Part shown: positions 16,937-25,596 of the stretch, piece by piece
Layout: every line of letters begins with the position of its first letter
Position numbering within the stretch: the stretch's first letter is position 1
Origin: Sulfurospirillum halorespirans DSM 13726
Lineage (GTDB): Bacteria > Campylobacterota > Campylobacteria > Campylobacterales > Sulfurospirillaceae
NCBI RefSeq assembly: GCF_001723605.1
Contig: NZ_CP017111.1
Span: 124,001-188,000 of the forward strand
Direction of reading: 5' to 3'
Length of the DNA: 64,000 nt
Program-made: the position numbers and the translations under genes
Notes under the pieces: model-generated
Database searches by the model: none
Seen by the model: only the letters and a program-made list of their open reading frames with translations
What the model was told of the DNA's origin: nothing

Positions 16937-19105
16937 GTGTCAGATAAAATTTTGGTAGGTCATTTAGCCATTGATAGAGTCTTGTATGATTTTATGATCA
17001 ATGAAGCACTTCCTCAAACAGGTATTTCGCTAGAGCGATTTTGGAATGGGTTTGAACAAACCGTGCAAAGCCTTGCACCGTTGAATAAAGCCCTTTTAGA
17101 CAAACGAGATGCGTTTCAAGCAACGCTTGATGCGTGGTATAAAGCACGTCGTGGCACTTCGTTGTCATTTGAGGAACATCACGCTTTTTTGCGCTCGATT
17201 GATTACCTCCTCATTCCACCATCACCTTCTTCTATCACACCTTTACATGTAGATCCTGAAATCGCTCATTGTGCCGCACCTCAGTTAGTCGTTCCTGCGG
17301 ACAATGCTCGCTATGCGCTCAATGCCGCCAATGCACGATGGGGCAGTTTACTGGACGTTTTGTACGGAACCGATATGATAGAAGAAACGGTGGGTTATGA
17401 AAAGCACGGTACGTATAATCCTAAACGAGGTGAAAAAGTCTTTGAACTGACGTATGATTTTTTAGATGCCATTATCCCTTTAATACAAGGTTCTTACCGT
17501 GATGTCAAATCTTTTGCAGTGAGAGATAAAACTGTGGTAATGACGCTTTTATCAGGCGCTGAGACAACGCTTAATGTTCCAGAACAGTGGGTGGCTTACC
17601 TTGAAAAAGAGGGCGTGTTGAGCGCTTTGGTGTTTAAGCATCATGGTTTACATGTAGAGATTCAATTCGATGCAAAGAGTCTGATAGGGCAGAGCAATGT
17701 CGCTGGTATCAAGGATGTTATTTTAGAATCGGCGCTTAGCGCTATTCAAGATTGTGAAGACTCGGTTGCGGCGGTGGACAGTGCGGATAAGGTGAATATT
17801 TATCGTAATTGGAATGGACTAATGAAAGGTGATTTATCTGTTGATTTTGAAAACAGAGGCAAAAACATTCATCGTACCCTCAATCCCGATAAGCACTTTG
17901 TAACTCCCGATGGACAAACACTCACGCTCAAAGGTAGGGTGTTGTTATTGATTCGTAATGTGGGAATGCACATGTACACCGATGCCATCACCTACCGAGG
18001 CGAAGCCATTCCCGAGGGTTTTTTAGATGCGTTTGTCACCACGTTGTGTGCGATTCATGATTTGCGCAAACATGAAGGCATTTGCAACAGCGTGGAAGGA
18101 AGTGTCTATATTGTAAAACCTAAATGCCATGGAGCGGAAGAGATAGCTTTTGTAAGCACTCTTTTTGCGCAGGTTGAAGGGGTTTTGGGGCTTCCAGCAT
18201 ACACCATTAAAATGGGCATTATGGATGAGGAGAGGCGTACCAGTGTCAATCTCCAAGCGTGCATTGAAGCGGCAAAAGAGCGCGTCTTTTTTATCAATAC
18301 AGGATTTCTTGATCGAACGGGCGATGAAATTCATTCGTGCATGGAATTGGGCGTCGTTGTTCCCAAAGAAGAGATGAAAAAAGAGGTCTGGTTGAAGGCA
18401 TACGAAGACCAAAATGTCGATATTGGGCTTCTTTTAGGCTTTAAAGGAAAGGCTCAAATTGGAAAAGGTATGTGGACGATGCCTGATGCCATGAAAAAGA
18501 TGGTAGAGGTCAAAATCGCTCACCCCCAAGCAGGCGCTACCACCGCATGGGTACCTTCTCCTACGGCGGCGACATTGCATGCGTTGCATTATCACTATGT
18601 CGATGTGATGGCAAAACAAGATGAACTGATGACACGGCAAAAAGCTTCACTCGAAGCGTTGCTGACACCGCCTCTTTTGAAACGAGCATTAAGCGCAGAG
18701 GAAAAAACCAAAGAGATTGAAAATAACATACAGAGCATTTTAGGGTATGTTGTGAGATGGGTCGATCAAGGTATTGGGTGCTCTAAAGTTCCCGATATTA
18801 ACAATATTGAACTGATGGAAGATAGGGCGACGTTACGCATTTCAAGCCAACATCTTGCGAACTGGTTGCACCATGGATTGGTGAGCGAAACAGAGGTGAG
18901 AGAGGCGTTTAAAAAGATGGCGATAATCGTCGATCGTCAAAACAGTCATGATCAACAGTATAAACCAATGGCACCCCATTTTGAAAAAAGTGTTGCGTTT
19001 CAAGCTGCATGTGATTTGGTTTTTAAAGGAAGAGTTCAACCCAATGGCTATACGGAATTTATTTTACATGTAAAGAGAAAAGAGGCTAAAAAAGAGAGAA
19101 CGTGA
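16937..19105 (+). CDS. glcB: Malate synthase G
   Basis: Condenses glyoxylate and acetyl-CoA to malate. GTG at 16937, 6 bases after a perfect AGGAGG, gives 722 residues, matching the family length; the open frame upstream to 16862 is not needed. Recognisable blocks are LLLIRNVGMHMYTDAI, MGIMDEERRTSVNL and INTGFLDRTGDEIHS. No isocitrate lyase is nearby, so the glyoxylate source is unknown; the glycolate route is possible. The C-terminus contains an exact TTACATGTAA copy (19064-19073), and two one-mismatch copies (17243, 17647) also read as LHV. Confidence 0.95.
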   Translation: MSDKILVGHLAIDRVLYDFMINEALPQTGISLERFWNGFEQTVQSLAPLNKALLDKRDAFQATLDAWYKARRGTSLSFEEHHAFLRSIDYLLIPPSPSSITPLHVDPEIAHCAAPQLVVPADNARYALNAANARWGSLLDVLYGTDMIEETVGYEKHGTYNPKRGEKVFELTYDFLDAIIPLIQGSYRDVKSFAVRDKTVVMTLLSGAETTLNVPEQWVAYLEKEGVLSALVFKHHGLHVEIQFDAKSLIGQSNVAGIKDVILESALSAIQDCEDSVAAVDSADKVNIYRNWNGLMKGDLSVDFENRGKNIHRTLNPDKHFVTPDGQTLTLKGRVLLLIRNVGMHMYTDAITYRGEAIPEGFLDAFVTTLCAIHDLRKHEGICNSVEGSVYIVKPKCHGAEEIAFVSTLFAQVEGVLGLPAYTIKMGIMDEERRTSVNLQACIEAAKERVFFINTGFLDRTGDEIHSCMELGVVVPKEEMKKEVWLKAYEDQNVDIGLLLGFKGKAQIGKGMWTMPDAMKKMVEVKIAHPQAGATTAWVPSPTAATLHALHYHYVDVMAKQDELMTRQKASLEALLTPPLLKRALSAEEKTKEIENNIQSILGYVVRWVDQGIGCSKVPDINNIELMEDRATLRISSQHLANWLHHGLVSETEVREAFKKMAIIVDRQNSHDQQYKPMAPHFEKSVAFQAACDLVFKGRVQPNGYTEFILHVKRKEAKKERT

Positions 19106-19162
19106 AACGATCTTAACTCTTCGGACGCAGCTCGTTTTGTGAGAATTTTATTGGATGAATGG

Positions 19163-19206
19163 TTACATGTAAAGTATCGCAAGGCTCATTGAGCCTTGCG
19201 ATACTT
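19163..19206. terminator. Palindrome copy plus bidirectional terminator between convergent genes
   Basis: TTACATGTAA at 19163-19172 abuts a perfect 17-bp inverted repeat (19172-19188 and 19190-19206, arms sharing AGTATCGCAAGGCTCA). The strong stem with A-rich and T-rich flanks suits termination of both glcB and the convergent membrane-complex operon. Confidence 0.75.
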
Positions 19207-19221
19207 CAATAGAAGACGCGC

Positions 19222-20412
19222 TTAGAGTGTATTTTTAAAGACGACAACAAGTCCCCATGCAATAAAGACTAATGCCCAAATAATCGTAATGCCAACCGTA
19301 GCATTGGCCAGTTTAGTAACGGTACCATCTGCCGTATAAAGACCTTTGGTTCGTCCTGCCCTCCATGCTAATGTCAGCATAAATCCAACGCCTGTAAAGC
19401 CGACACAGACAAATGTTGATAAGAACATAATCACAGTTGGCCAGTCAATATTCATTGGATAATCATAGATACTGTAGCCATATTTGCTCATGATATTCAT
19501 GCGAATGACTTCGCGCAGTGTTGAAATGAGAAGTGCCGTTACCACTAAAACAAGGGTTGTAATGTAACTATTACTCTCTTTAATCACCATGAAAAGCAAG
19601 ATAAGCACAAAAACTACAATAGCAAGCACCAATGGATGAAATAACATATGAAGTGTAAGAACCCATGCTGCAAAAAGAACGGCACTGATCAGTAAGCCTA
19701 CAATAGCTATTTTCTTACCAAGGCTCTTCACAAATGCGAGATATTCAGCCGTATAGCCATCGCATTTTGATGTGTAATCTGTATAGTTGAGCAAAAAGAT
19801 ACCCACAACAGGTGCGCTAAGGCTCACCATAAAGGCTAAGCGCAGAATATCAATATGCAAAACAGTACCAGATGTGTCTATGACGCCATTTGGTGCGTAC
19901 CAGTTCATCCACTGATCGGGTTGAATGGATTCGTTGGCAAAAGCATGCATCAAAACCCCTGCTGCGATAAAAGCAACAAAAGAGACACTGCCGATAAGCC
20001 ATGTAAACGAAGAGTTGCCTTTATTGGCATAATAGAACCAATACCAAAGTGAGTACGCTAAAATCAGGATATAGATAAAAGCAACAACCCAAAGTCCTGA
20101 TAATGTATTGGTGACGTACCAATTTGCATCATAAATGACTTGCGTAAATAAAAGAGGAGCGACCCCTAAAACAATGAGCATAGAGACACTAATTTTGGCA
20201 ACCTGTGTCATATGCGCACCTAGTTTTTTCCAGTTTTCATCAATGGATTTTTTAGCATTACCAATCAAGGCAAGGGGTATTCCACCAAGCGCTAAAAGCA
20301 CAAAAGCGATATGCAATGCCCATGTTAGAATATAAAGTGCTTGAAATACAATGGGATAAAAGGGTACGCCCGCAGGATCACGAAGCGTATTTAAAACAAG
20401 ACCAATATCCAT
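19222..20412 (-). CDS. CydA-like second membrane subunit (CydA'-type) of a bd-family complex
   Basis: 396 residues with about nine membrane helices and no cofactor motif outside the membrane. Helix pattern and early histidine (WALHIAFVLLALGG) resemble a diverged CydA, and the gene follows the heme-c-fused CydA-like gene by 9 bp. bd-type families with two CydA-like subunits (CydA and CydA') are known; assignment of this protein as the CydA' partner is inference from order and topology. A clean AGGAGG site precedes the ATG. It could also be a quinol-linked subunit of another reductase. Confidence 0.65.
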   Translation of the reverse strand: MDIGLVLNTLRDPAGVPFYPIVFQALYILTWALHIAFVLLALGGIPLALIGNAKKSIDENWKKLGAHMTQVAKISVSMLIVLGVAPLLFTQVIYDANWYVTNTLSGLWVVAFIYILILAYSLWYWFYYANKGNSSFTWLIGSVSFVAFIAAGVLMHAFANESIQPDQWMNWYAPNGVIDTSGTVLHIDILRLAFMVSLSAPVVGIFLLNYTDYTSKCDGYTAEYLAFVKSLGKKIAIVGLLISAVLFAAWVLTLHMLFHPLVLAIVVFVLILLFMVIKESNSYITTLVLVVTALLISTLREVIRMNIMSKYGYSIYDYPMNIDWPTVIMFLSTFVCVGFTGVGFMLTLAWRAGRTKGLYTADGTVTKLANATVGITIIWALVFIAWGLVVVFKNTL

Positions 20413-20421
20413 GTCGTCCTC

Positions 20422-21759
20422 CTATTTATTTTGCGTAGCAAGCCAAGCTGCTAGCGCTTTAGTTTCATCTGCAGGTAGTTTAATCGGTGGTATATAGCTA
20501 CGAACTCCCGCTGCAATAACATCTGTTAGCACCATTTCAATCGTATCTGCATCCATTTCTGGAAACTTATCGGGTAATGGTCTAAATTTAGCTCCTTTTT
20601 CCAAGGAGTGGCAATTGGAACAAGCGATTTTGGCGAGCAACTGCCCTGCTTCCAATTGGTTTTCAGGCGTAATGGTTCGCAGACGATCAGGAATAAAAGG
20701 GGCTAGCTTTAACAAGCCTTTTTCTGCCACAAGTGCCATCTCGGACTTGACATGTTTACCAGGAACATCTCTTGAAATCAATTGATTACTGTAAATATAT
20801 CGACCTGCAACATAAGGTTTACGCATACTCTCTCGCATTTTTTCACCCGGCCAAACGCCGATAACACCAATAACGAGCATCATCACGACGGCTAAGACTG
20901 TATTAATAGAGCGAGGAAGTGCAAATGCTAACAGTAGATAGAGCGCAATAATACTTACGACAACAATTCGCGTCATTCCATCGCGTTCCCAGAGGACATC
21001 ATGGAAAAGATCCCATGCACTTTGTGGTAATGTTTGCACATACCATAAGAACGACATCATGACCGTAAGCCCACCAATCATTCCAACAACCGCAAGTTTA
21101 CGTGTTAGCTCAGTTCTAAGATCTTTTTCTTTTAAACTACTACTGATAATAAAGCCAATAATGGCGGACATAACAATCATAAAACCAATGCGTAAGAACA
21201 TATGTGGGAATGTATTGATACCAAAAAACGCGTCACTCGCTGAACCAGTTTGATACCACGCTTCAGTTCCAGGCCACATCATAAAGCTGATGATGCCGAT
21301 AATGAGGAAAAGGGTAGAAATCGAAGCCAAAGCAAACATATAGGTAAGTTTTAGATGTGTTTTACGATCAATCTTCCCAATTGTATAAATGAGCGTAAAG
21401 ACACCAATCACTTCAACAATAAAGAAGACCCATTCGGTTGCCCACACCCAAACGAAGTTATGAATCAACGCGCTAATACCACGAGGACTCGCCGCTGTGG
21501 CGGTATACCAAATACCAGGTCCCGTAATAGAACCGATGACATAAGAGAAGATCACCAAAAACATACCATACTTTTTCATATAGTCATAAAGTTCTGGTCG
21601 GTCTTCGTGGTATGCTTTGTGTGCTAAAAAAGCAAACAATAAAGCCGCGCCAACAGACGTATGCGACGCCATAATATGTATGCTGCCCGTAATTCCCATC
21701 AGCCAAGCTGAGCCAATTTCTGGAAAATAGAATAGAGGATATAATCCAATGTATTCCAC
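20422..21759 (-). CDS. CydA-like membrane cytochrome with C-terminal heme c domain
   Basis: 445 residues, GTG start behind a perfect AAGGAGGTG. The first about 330 residues form about nine helices in a CydA-like arrangement: early GSIHIMASHTSVG, then ATEWVFFIVEVIG where CydA has its helix glutamates, and FPHMFLRIGFM. No Q-loop is present. The last about 90 residues hold one c-type heme motif, CSNCH, and a C-terminal helix (TKALAAWLATQ) typical of mono-heme cytochrome c. Electrons may come from cytochrome c instead of quinol. Likely an oxygen (or other) reductase at the membrane. Confidence 0.75.
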   Translation of the reverse strand: MEYIGLYPLFYFPEIGSAWLMGITGSIHIMASHTSVGAALLFAFLAHKAYHEDRPELYDYMKKYGMFLVIFSYVIGSITGPGIWYTATAASPRGISALIHNFVWVWATEWVFFIVEVIGVFTLIYTIGKIDRKTHLKLTYMFALASISTLFLIIGIISFMMWPGTEAWYQTGSASDAFFGINTFPHMFLRIGFMIVMSAIIGFIISSSLKEKDLRTELTRKLAVVGMIGGLTVMMSFLWYVQTLPQSAWDLFHDVLWERDGMTRIVVVSIIALYLLLAFALPRSINTVLAVVMMLVIGVIGVWPGEKMRESMRKPYVAGRYIYSNQLISRDVPGKHVKSEMALVAEKGLLKLAPFIPDRLRTITPENQLEAGQLLAKIACSNCHSLEKGAKFRPLPDKFPEMDADTIEMVLTDVIAAGVRSYIPPIKLPADETKALAAWLATQNK

Positions 21760-22256
21760 CTAACACCTCCTTAAGATTTTAAAATGGTTTGCAAAAGCAG
21801 AGCCTCTTAATACGGACTATTTTGTGACATAATGTTGTACCAAGAGGGGAGGTATCTCTGCCTTTGCGAACCATTTTGATATTACATGTAAAAGGTGCGC
21901 TTGTGGTTAATGCAGAAAAAAGCTTAATATTTAAGCCATAATTGAGTAAAATCATACTGCGTTGCAACAAGCACGTTGTGTTTACCCGATGTAGGTTTGG
22001 CGATCACTTCGGGTAAACGGCACTTTAAAACTAAAAATTTTCTTATGTAAAAGAATGACATATAAGTGTTAATTTAATGTTAAATTTAATTAAAAGCAAA
22101 ATGAATAATTATAATAAAATAAATTTATAATTTAAAAGTAACTATAGAGCAGAGTTATTGAATATAAAATTAAAAAATATAATTAATTTTAGCGAAAGTA
22201 AAAAACGAAATTGAATGTTGAAAAAGAAGAAAGAGACACGCTCTTTCTCAGTAGAA
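21760..22256. other. 497-bp intergenic region with palindrome and hairpin
   Basis: No credible gene. It contains one exact TTACATGTAA (21882-21891), a perfect 10-bp inverted repeat GTTTACCCGA/TCGGGTAAAC (21980-21989 and 22009-22018), and a very A+T-rich stretch (about 22060-22200). It should hold the promoter of the bd-like operon. The only open frame (minus strand, near 21779-21970) lacks any family resemblance and overlaps the palindrome. Confidence 0.6.
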
Positions 22257-22553
22257 TTATTTTAGCTTTGAGATATATTCAGCTAAAGCTTTAATAGAAG
22301 TATCATCAAGGTTTTTTACTTGTGGTGTCATGGTGCCCTTTAGTGGACCACCGTAAGTACCTTCTTTATAACCGTTAAGTGCAGCGGTGATTTTTGCAGC
22401 ATCCCAACCCGCGATAATTTGTGATTTATTGAGGGCTGCTTTTTCTGCTTTTGCCCCGTGACAGGTCGCGCAGACTTTAAAAAGTGTTGCTCCATCTGCT
22501 GCAAAAATAGAAGTAGCACACATAAGACCTGCCAAGAATACTGTTTTTTTCAT
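22257..22553 (-). CDS. Periplasmic mono-heme cytochrome c (c553 type)
   Basis: 98 residues: signal peptide cleaved near IFA, heme motif CATCHG, and a methionine ligand candidate in KGTMTPQVKNL. Small soluble electron carrier in the periplasm; a natural donor for the bd-like heme-c oxidase upstream or for other reductases, but this is inferred from position. It follows a 72-bp gap after the next cytochrome gene and may be the last gene of that operon or have its own promoter. Confidence 0.92.
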   Translation of the reverse strand: MKKTVFLAGLMCATSIFAADGATLFKVCATCHGAKAEKAALNKSQIIAGWDAAKITAALNGYKEGTYGGPLKGTMTPQVKNLDDTSIKALAEYISKLK

Positions 22554-22625
22554 CGAATCTCCTTATATAAATAATAGAATAATTATATAGATTAAAAGTG
22601 AATCTATTGTGAAATAAAAAAGTAA

Positions 22626-22961
22626 TTATTTTAATTTATTAAAAACTTGGTATTGGTTCCAATAGGTATCGAGTGCTTCTTGGAGTTCTGTGTCGCTGAG
22701 CGTTGTTCTTTTCTTGACGCCAAAACGGTTAATCAATCCATCAACCAAGATAGAGTTCTCCGCTTTTGGGTTTTTAAGATACTTTGTCATTGCATTTTTC
22801 ACTTCCATCTCACTGCTGTATTTCAGCAAGTAACGGTAGAAAAATTTATCGATTTTAACCGCCATATCTTCATGACACGGGAGGCAATTTTTCTCATAAA
22901 CGCCTGTTTTTGCATCAAGGAAAGAGATGACAAGCGTCAAAATAAGTGCTTTTCTTACCAT
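22626..22961 (-). CDS. Small secreted cytochrome c-like protein
   Basis: 111 residues with a signal peptide and one heme motif CLPCH near residue 29. The rest is helical and charged, with no clear methionine ligand, so it is not a standard c553. It overlaps the histidine kinase gene by 7 bp and is the last tightly linked gene of the Mla/two-component operon. It may be an accessory or sensory cytochrome for the kinase; that is inference. Confidence 0.8.
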   Translation of the reverse strand: MVRKALILTLVISFLDAKTGVYEKNCLPCHEDMAVKIDKFFYRYLLKYSSEMEVKNAMTKYLKNPKAENSILVDGLINRFGVKKRTTLSDTELQEALDTYWNQYQVFNKLK

Positions 22962-24142
22962 GAAATCCTCACTATAGTTCCTTCATCAAGTACCGAATCT
23001 AGCTTTACATGTAAAGCATACTCTTTCGCAATGCTCGCCACGATACTCAGTCCAATACCAAAGCCCCCCACGCTGCGATCAAAGCGTGAATAGCGCTCAA
23101 AGACTTGGTTGATTTGACTCTTCTCAATGCCTCTACCACTGTCTTTAATCGCAATGCCTTGCTTGCTGAGAATGACATCAATGACACCACCAATTTTATT
23201 GTATTTTATCGCGTTGGAGAGAATGTTGTCGATGAGTTTTGTCATCTTTTTACGATCAATAGTGAGGTAAATGCCCTCTTCAAGCGTATGGCTAAGTTGG
23301 ATTTTTTTAGATTCAAAGAGCAGGGAAAAATACTCCAATCTCTCTTCGAGAAGCACTTTAAGATCAATCGTTTCATCTTGGGAGAGAATTTTGTGGGAAA
23401 GCACCAAATAGGTCAGATCGTCGTAAAGGTTGGAAATCGTTTTCGATGCGATCGTAATACGTTTGATCTTCTTAATCATGCTCTCATCAAGGCCTTGAAG
23501 ATCCATCATCTCGATGTTGGAGAGAATGGCATTGACAGGTGTATTGAGTTCATGCGTCGTATCTTTGATAAAACGATCTAAAAGGGCTATCGTGTCTTTC
23601 ATGGGGCGCAAGAGAAGACCGAGCAGAAAATAGCCAATCACCACCAAAATAAAAAAGATAAGCGCACCATACCCTAAGAGTTTACGAAAAACTTTTTCGC
23701 TCCATGCTGGAGGTGCAGGTACTTCCAAAACGATGTAACGCGCTCCCAAATAGTAAGACTCAAGCTCTTTAATAAAATAGATATAATCATTTTTAAGGTA
23801 AATATCTTCATAAAGATTGACTTTGTGTGTGCCAAGCGTTGAGAAGATTTGCTTAAGACTGCTGTCATAAATGGCAGAGTTGAAACGCTCATCTCTAGGA
23901 TATATTTTCTCTTTTTCAAAGTTTACATGTAAAGATTTTAAACGCACGATCTGTTCGTTTGTCAGGTTTGAAAGTGCCTCTCTTTGGTTTTGAAGCATCA
24001 AATCACGCTCTAACCCATAGTATAAAAATGCGACAAAGGCTAAGATCAGCAGTGTTAAAAAGGCGTAAAGAAATAAAAACGATCGAAGCGTCTTTTTTTC
24101 ACGCGAGCGTAAATTTATATCCCAGTTTTTTAATACTAACAA
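22955..24142 (-). CDS. Membrane histidine kinase
   Basis: About 395 residues if the TTG at 24142 is the start; the open frame runs back to 24202 but overlaps the regulator gene, so the exact start is uncertain. One helix, a periplasmic loop of about 130 residues, a second helix, then the kinase: H-box TTHELNTPVNAIL, N-box NILSNAIKYN, G1 IKDSGRGIE, G2 FGIGLSIV. Two TTACATGTAA copies (23005, 23923) encode LHV. Partner is the adjacent OmpR-type regulator. The periplasmic ligand is unknown. Confidence 0.9.
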   Translation of the reverse strand: MLVLKNWDINLRSREKKTLRSFLFLYAFLTLLILAFVAFLYYGLERDLMLQNQREALSNLTNEQIVRLKSLHVNFEKEKIYPRDERFNSAIYDSSLKQIFSTLGTHKVNLYEDIYLKNDYIYFIKELESYYLGARYIVLEVPAPPAWSEKVFRKLLGYGALIFFILVVIGYFLLGLLLRPMKDTIALLDRFIKDTTHELNTPVNAILSNIEMMDLQGLDESMIKKIKRITIASKTISNLYDDLTYLVLSHKILSQDETIDLKVLLEERLEYFSLLFESKKIQLSHTLEEGIYLTIDRKKMTKLIDNILSNAIKYNKIGGVIDVILSKQGIAIKDSGRGIEKSQINQVFERYSRFDRSVGGFGIGLSIVASIAKEYALHVKLDSVLDEGTIVRISW

Positions 24143-24773
24143 TGCGGTCCTTCCCCATAATTTTACGAAGGTTTTTGATGTAAGTGCGAAGGGTTTCGTC
24201 ACTGCCTTGTTCGTCGTATTCCCATAAATGCGTCATAAGCATCTCATGACTGATAATCTCATTTTTCTTTTGCAAAAAGAGTTTAAGCAGTTTTGCCTCT
24301 TTGTTTTGAAGTTGTACTGCCGTTTGATTGATGAAGAGTTGGTTACTCATCGAATCATACGCGATGCGCTCATCTATCTGTATTTTAGGATTTGTTGTGT
24401 GAAAAAACTCCCGTTTTAAAATGGTCTCAATGCGAAAAAGCAACTCTTTAAGGGCAAAAGGTTTGCGCAAATAGTCATCACATCCACTCTCATAGCCCTG
24501 TTCTAAATCTTCAATCGCATTGAGGGATGTGAGAAAAATGGCAGGCGTTGTATTGCCCTCTTTTCTCACGTTTTTCAGAAGCTCAAAACCATTTAATAAA
24601 GGAACATTGACATCGAGTAAAAAAAGATCAAAATGATGCTCATAGATGAGCGTTTCGGCGGCTTCTCCATCGTAAATGGGCGTTATTTCATACCCTTTAG
24701 ACTCCAAAAACTCACACACGGTTTCACTAAGATTGGTATCATCTTCCAAAAGGAGAAGCTTAGTTTTGGGCAT
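24099..24773 (-). CDS. OmpR-family response regulator
   Basis: 224 residues from the ATG at 24773 (MPKTKLLLLEDD); longer upstream frames overlap the previous gene. Receiver domain with phospho-acceptor aspartate in LFLLDVNVP and the lysine in YLRKPF, then a winged-helix DNA-binding domain ending RTYIKNLRKIMGKD. It overlaps the small gene upstream by 14 bp and the kinase downstream. It is clearly paralogous to the regulator at 43344. Confidence 0.93.
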   Translation of the reverse strand: MPKTKLLLLEDDTNLSETVCEFLESKGYEITPIYDGEAAETLIYEHHFDLFLLDVNVPLLNGFELLKNVRKEGNTTPAIFLTSLNAIEDLEQGYESGCDDYLRKPFALKELLFRIETILKREFFHTTNPKIQIDERIAYDSMSNQLFINQTAVQLQNKEAKLLKLFLQKKNEIISHEMLMTHLWEYDEQGSDETLRTYIKNLRKIMGKDRIVSIKKLGYKFTLA

Positions 24774-24987
24774 GGTCTCTTCTTCGTTTATCTTCCTCGT
24801 AAAGCGCTTTTTGTGCTTCACTCATCTGCTGGGTTCGACGCTCTAGCTCTTCATAAAAGCGCTCCTCTTTTGTCTTATCCACATAGCCCATCAAGGCGAC
24901 AAGCTCTTCGGTACTCATTTCACTAAAATCCGTTTTAGCAAAGAGTAATGAGAGCGTGCATAAGACTAAAAAGAGAATTTTTTTCAT
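24760..24987 (-). CDS. Small secreted helical protein (DUF1104-like)
   Basis: 75 residues: signal peptide ending LLFA, then a charged helical mature part (FSEMSTEELVALMGYV ... ERRTQQMS). It resembles the DUF1104 family of small periplasmic proteins in Campylobacterota and is reminiscent of CpxP/Spy-type sensors, but I am unsure. It starts 2 bp after the lipoprotein gene and overlaps the response regulator, so a role as periplasmic partner of this two-component system is plausible inference. Confidence 0.7.
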   Translation of the reverse strand: MKKILFLVLCTLSLLFAKTDFSEMSTEELVALMGYVDKTKEERFYEELERRTQQMSEAQKALYEEDKRRRDHAQN

Positions 24988-24989
24988 CG

Positions 24990-25586
24990 TTACTTGCGAA
25001 CCTCATTGATCCAGGTGGCGAGGCTTTGGATGACATCGGCAGTTGCTAAATTAAACGCTTCAACCGTTCCTGACGCACCGTTGGTGTTGGTAACCTCTTC
25101 TTTGGAAGAGAGTTTTATACTGCCTAGCACGTTACCATTTTTGATTTCGACGACACGAAAACGTAGACTTACATGCACATAGGATGTTCCATCTTCTCTA
25201 AAAACCTCTTCAAAATTTTGAAGGACAGGCTCCAATACAAGGTTATTGGCTGCCATGGACGTTCCTGAAATAACCGAACTAAAATGGTGTTGATCCATCA
25301 AGGCTTCGGTGATGAGGTGCTGGAGTTTTAAAGGAGGCGTTTCGCTCCATGTTCCGTATTTGTAAGGTTGCATCGCACCATCTTTTTTGTACAAGATCGC
25401 TCGGCTATTGAGCCCACTAGGTGCATCGATGTAGGCAACTTTGAGCACATCTTGGTTTTGGACGCTAACGTGTTTTAGCTTTAACATGGGCTCTAGAGTA
25501 TAGTTGTAGGGTTTCAAAGAGGCCTCTTTGACGCTACATCCACTGAGTATGAAGAGTGTGAAAATTGCAAGCAGTATCGGTTTCAT
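24990..25586 (-). CDS. ABC-type transport auxiliary lipoprotein of the Mla system
   Basis: 198 residues from ATG 25586, with a lipoprotein signal ending LFILSGCSV. The rest matches the ABC_trans_aux family (PF03886) found with MCE transporters, thought to act at the outer membrane. It is the fourth gene of the mlaE-F-D-lipoprotein set, 10 bp after mlaD. The longer open frame upstream overlaps mlaD and is not the start. Confidence 0.88.
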   Translation of the reverse strand: MKPILLAIFTLFILSGCSVKEASLKPYNYTLEPMLKLKHVSVQNQDVLKVAYIDAPSGLNSRAILYKKDGAMQPYKYGTWSETPPLKLQHLITEALMDQHHFSSVISGTSMAANNLVLEPVLQNFEEVFREDGTSYVHVSLRFRVVEIKNGNVLGSIKLSSKEEVTNTNGASGTVEAFNLATADVIQSLATWINEVRK

Positions 25587-25596
25587 TCTTTTTCCT

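Noticed and set aside
21779..21970. 63-residue minus-strand open frame in the 0.5-kb gap
   Set aside because: No ribosome-binding site, no family resemblance, and it contains the palindrome only by chance frame.
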